Shown here piece after piece: positions 6,368-8,672 of a stretch of 8,672 nt of DNA. Origin of the DNA: Candidatus Mancarchaeum sp. GTDB lineage: Archaea > Micrarchaeota > Micrarchaeia > Micrarchaeales > Micrarchaeaceae. The first letter of the stretch is position 1. Each line of letters starts with the position of its first letter. A model generated the notes under the pieces. The model saw nothing but the letters and a program-made list of their open reading frames with translations, had not been told where the DNA came from and did no database searches. The position numbers and the translations under genes were made by a program. Location of the stretch: NCBI GenBank assembly GCA_027364995.1, contig DAHXOG010000023.1, positions 1 to 8,672 of the forward strand, written 5' to 3'.

Positions 6368-6709
6368 ATGATAATAATAAGAGGGATTCTGGAGATGTTG
6401 CAGCTTGCCGACGGCAACGTGCCTAAGTCTTTCAATGATTTCACAAGGATAACGATAAAGGGCAGGCACCTAAGCTCTGCAACTGTCTCAAAAAGGCTCT
6501 CAGAGCTCCTGGCCGCGAAGGCCCTTGAGGAGGTTATAACCAAGTCCAAGAGCGGAAGGAGGGTAATAACCTATAGGACCACTGAAAAGGGCAGGAAAGT
6601 GATAGAACACGCCAAGGAACTCCATAAAGCGCTCTCAGTCCCAGTAAATGACAGACAAGAGGTTGGAAAGAGAGAACCAAGCCAGAAAGGAGTTGGAAAA
6701 AAGGGTTAG
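6368..6709 (+). CDS. winged helix-turn-helix transcriptional regulator (HxlR/ArsR-like)
   Basis: This 113-residue DNA-binding protein carries a winged-helix domain over about residues 3-72. The helix before recognition includes FNDFTRIT. The recognition helix is LSSATVSKRLSELLAAKAL (about 35-53). The wing is EEVITKSKSGRRVITYRTTEKG (55-75). A helix then runs to about residue 89. This is the HxlR/PadR/ArsR style of small dimeric regulator. No ligand-sensing domain or Cys metal site is visible. The C-terminal tail (DRQEVGKREPSQKGVGKKG) is basic and of low complexity. Start: ATG after GGCGAT plus four bases. It is divergent from the VOC gene and lies beside the palindromic repeats at 6261-6324, so it very likely represses itself and the VOC gene. 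The effector is unknown. Another frame overlaps its 3' end and could encode a 46-residue charged peptide. Confidence 0.82.
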   Translation: MIIIRGILEMLQLADGNVPKSFNDFTRITIKGRHLSSATVSKRLSELLAAKALEEVITKSKSGRRVITYRTTEKGRKVIEHAKELHKALSVPVNDRQEVGKREPSQKGVGKKG

Positions 6710-6884
6710 GAAACAGATAAAACAAAGTATGCCAATAACAGACATTTCGTTAAGGGCAGAGATAAGACAGAAGATTCGATTCACTTGACCTATACATGAT
6801 CAATTTCGACAGGCTTTACAAACATTTAAAGGACTCGTCCAGCGGTACGCCCTTCTCCCTGCCCTTGCGCCTCAAGCTCCGCTT

Positions 6885-8354
6885 TTAATGCTTCGTATAC
6901 AGTTTTGGTGCTGGATTTGCACTCAAAACCTTTTGGAGCTCCGGCGTTGCTGAAGCTCTGGCCCTTATCTCATCAAGCGTCTGCCTCCTTAGAAGTCTGC
7001 CGTCCCTGAAAACTTCGACGAGCTGGTCTTTTCCAGGCGTACTTTCCTTTGCTGTTGAGTAGGAACCGTCCGCAGTGCGCAGGAGCTTCAGCCTCCCTGC
7101 CTTCGAGTTCTTGGAAGGGTCTGTTATCGGCTCTTTGTAGACGTCGCGCTCCTCTCCGTTCACCATCACGCTTGAACATTTGAAGGCAAATTTCTGTGTA
7201 TCGCGGTTGAGCTTTTGCAGCAGGGATCCGCCCATGCCGAATGATACATTGTCCGCAGACCAGCCGCGTTCCTTCATTGCGCTGAAGATACTACCCACCA
7301 TTTCATAGTCCATTCCGTCTCCCTGTATGATCCGAACATTATCCAAAAGCACCTTGTAGCCTTTCGCGTTGACCGTATATCCAAACCTGTCGCCCAGTAT
7401 GTCCAGGATTTTTGTTACAACCTCTGGTGGATTTCCGGAGTCAGGCCTTATTACTAGCGTACCATTGCGTTTCACTACGTCGCTCCTGAGAACCTTCCCC
7501 CATATGTCGCTGCACGCCTTGAATATGTCATACGAGTCCGATACCACTGCAACTGTGCCTTCGGGGAACTGCTCAAGCATATTCCTCATCGCGTCTGCCT
7601 CATGTTCCCTTCCCCAGGCAGTAATGGTGGAATGTTCCGCCGCAGGTATTGAGAATCCAGGCATTTCAGCTCCGTAATAGTTGCGCAGGAACACCAATGC
7701 AGCCATAGTGTCCGTTCCCTTGAAGTTGATTAGGTGTGCTCCTCCGCCTATACCTGCAGACTCAACGGATGACACGCCCCTGAAACCGAAGTCATGGAGC
7801 TTGAATCCAGCCAATTCAGGAGTGCCTGTCTCCTCAAGATAATCAATTATACGCAGCTTTATAGCCCTTGAAAGCGTAGCAACAGTTGTCGGATACCATG
7901 TCTGTACTAGGAGTGTCTCGAGATAGTTGGTAAGCCAGTAACAATTAGGGTCTGTGTTTTCTACAGTGATCAGGACATTATGCGTTGGAACTACAGTACC
8001 TTCTTTAACGGCCTTTATGCTAACCGGCAGATAACCGCCATGCTCATCAAGTATGTACTCCCAGCCCTTCCTGTTGAATAACGATGCGTTGCCGAAGTGC
8101 ATTTTCATAATGGCTTCCGCCTCATCTATCCTCTCCTTTGTGACCACCTGTCCCTCGATATACCTCTCCAGAAAGTACTGCAGTCCGAAGAATACTGTCT
8201 CTCCGAATTTTCCTCCGCGGGATTCGAAGTAAGAATAAACCTTTTCGGTACCTGGAGGATACTGCTTCCAGTGCGTAACTTTGTAGCTGTCCGTAAGCAA
8301 CAATAGGTTGTCTCCCAGATCGGAATTATTGCTCTTAGTTCTGTCCTTTTCCAT
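6885..8354 (-). CDS. nadV: nicotinamide phosphoribosyltransferase (NAMPT/NadV)
   Basis: This enzyme joins nicotinamide and PRPP to form NMN, the first step of the two-step NAD salvage route that does not need nicotinamidase. The 489 residues are full length (human NAMPT has 491) and similar throughout. The N-terminus has LLLTDSYKVTHWKQYPPGTEKVYSYFESR, followed by ENTDPNCYWLTNYLET. KLHDFGFRG holds Phe189 and Arg192 of the nicotinamide pocket. Asp215 lies in FKGTDT. The catalytic His241 lies in AAEHSTITAWG. VSDSYDI and IRPDSGNP hold the phosphate/ribose-binding Arg303 and Asp305, and FGMGGSLLQK follows. All key residues are intact. The start is fixed by GTGAT three bases before ATG. A TATA box (ATATATAAAAG on the minus strand, about 8383-8393) precedes it. 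NAMPT is patchy in archaea and common in bacteria and phages, so transfer is plausible. A decayed copy of its 3' end lies at 5026-5097. Confidence 0.96.
   Translation of the reverse strand: MEKDRTKSNNSDLGDNLLLLTDSYKVTHWKQYPPGTEKVYSYFESRGGKFGETVFFGLQYFLERYIEGQVVTKERIDEAEAIMKMHFGNASLFNRKGWEYILDEHGGYLPVSIKAVKEGTVVPTHNVLITVENTDPNCYWLTNYLETLLVQTWYPTTVATLSRAIKLRIIDYLEETGTPELAGFKLHDFGFRGVSSVESAGIGGGAHLINFKGTDTMAALVFLRNYYGAEMPGFSIPAAEHSTITAWGREHEADAMRNMLEQFPEGTVAVVSDSYDIFKACSDIWGKVLRSDVVKRNGTLVIRPDSGNPPEVVTKILDILGDRFGYTVNAKGYKVLLDNVRIIQGDGMDYEMVGSIFSAMKERGWSADNVSFGMGGSLLQKLNRDTQKFAFKCSSVMVNGEERDVYKEPITDPSKNSKAGRLKLLRTADGSYSTAKESTPGKDQLVEVFRDGRLLRRQTLDEIRARASATPELQKVLSANPAPKLYTKH
6936..7007 (-). repeat. 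72-nt NAMPT 3' segment (copy B, within the intact gene)
   Basis: This is the intact counterpart of 5026-5097, in the same orientation about 1.9 kb away, with 60/72 identical bases by hand count. It encodes GRLLRRQTLDEIRAR and ASATPEL near the NAMPT C-terminus. Similarity fades directly after PEL. Confidence 0.85.
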
Positions 8355-8436
8355 ACAATCACAATTGACATTGGCTGGGCTTTTATATATGCACTATGCA
8401 TAAAGTATATATACATATCTATATATGATATACAAT
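8355..8436. promoter_or_regulatory. divergent promoter between nadV and the AbrB-domain gene
   Basis: This 82-nt spacer is rich in TA steps. Facing left, ATATATAAAAG (about 8383-8393) is a TATA box placed to give a short leader carrying the GTGAT site of nadV. Facing right, AAGTATATATAC (8403-8414) lies 23-34 nt before the ATG at 8437. That gene has no GTGAT-type site, so a leaderless transcript is likely. Confidence 0.65.
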
Positions 8437-8672
8437 ATGGAAAAACATATATTCAAATTTGGAGAAGGTAGCATGGCGCTAATACTGCCTAAGAAATGGG
8501 TCGACAAGAACGGTCTCAAGCCCTCAAACACAATCTACCTCTCTGAGAACGAGAACGGCAATCTGATAATAGCAGCTAATGGGACTGAGAAGAGGGATAC
8601 CGAACGGATCACCGATTCGTCGACGAATCCGATTTTCGTAGGCAGATGGATAGGCCTCAACTACATGTACGG
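8437..8672 (+). CDS. SpoVT/AbrB-domain protein, 3' end outside window
   Basis: The frame starts at ATG 8437 and stays open to the window edge, giving 78 complete codons. Residues about 5-45 form a swapped-hairpin AbrB/SpoVT domain: FKFGEGSMALILPKKWVDKN then GLKPSNTIYLSENENGNLIIA. The S-x-A-L-I-L-P-K-K-W-V pattern is typical of archaeal proteins that join this DNA-binding domain to a PhoU-like helical region. The region after it (ITDSSTNPIFVGRWIGLNYMYG) could be the linker and first helix of such a second domain, but too little is present to tell. The gene is divergent from nadV across a short shared promoter, so it could regulate it; that is inference from position. No ribosome site is visible, which suggests a leaderless mRNA. 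Confidence 0.8.
   Translation, partial: MEKHIFKFGEGSMALILPKKWVDKNGLKPSNTIYLSENENGNLIIAANGTEKRDTERITDSSTNPIFVGRWIGLNYMY

Overview
The window looks archaeal. The support is a nascent-polypeptide-associated complex (NAC) gene with a C-terminal UBA domain, an archaeal-type TruD, a DUF424 gene, a serine tRNA with a short intron and no encoded CCA, AT-rich TATA-like promoters, and ribosome-binding sites built on GTGAT/GGTAAT. A small DPANN or Micrarchaeota-like genome is a reasonable guess, but nothing here proves that rank.

Left part (1-3427): a truD gene open at the left edge. A tRNA-Ser(CGA) follows on the minus strand. I read a 14-nt intron in its anticodon stem, flanked by a bulge-helix-bulge fold. 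Next is a membrane-bound GT2 glycosyltransferase (cellulose/hyaluronan-synthase-like). A DUF424 gene follows directly and appears to start at an AUA codon.

Middle (3433-5565, minus strand): a THUMP/FtsJ-like RNA methyltransferase is followed after 10 nt by the NAC gene, probably as one operon facing DUF424. Upstream lies a decayed stretch (4975-5213). It contains a 72-nt copy of the 3' end of the NAMPT gene found 1.9 kb away and needs a frameshift to read through. Then comes a BofA-like membrane protein.

Right part (5715-8672): a VOC/glyoxalase-fold protein with a basic tail (minus) and a winged-helix regulator (plus) are divergent around an AT-rich spacer. The spacer is packed with repeats that look like operators overlapping both promoters. 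Beyond is a full-length nicotinamide phosphoribosyltransferase (NAMPT/NadV, minus). It is divergent from a gene starting with an AbrB/SpoVT domain that runs off the right edge.

Functional themes are tRNA/rRNA modification and translation support on the left, NAD salvage on the right, and a self-contained regulator/VOC pair between them. Most starts on both strands share one ribosome-binding register: GT(G/A)A(T/A), three bases, start codon. That register was used here to choose several starts.
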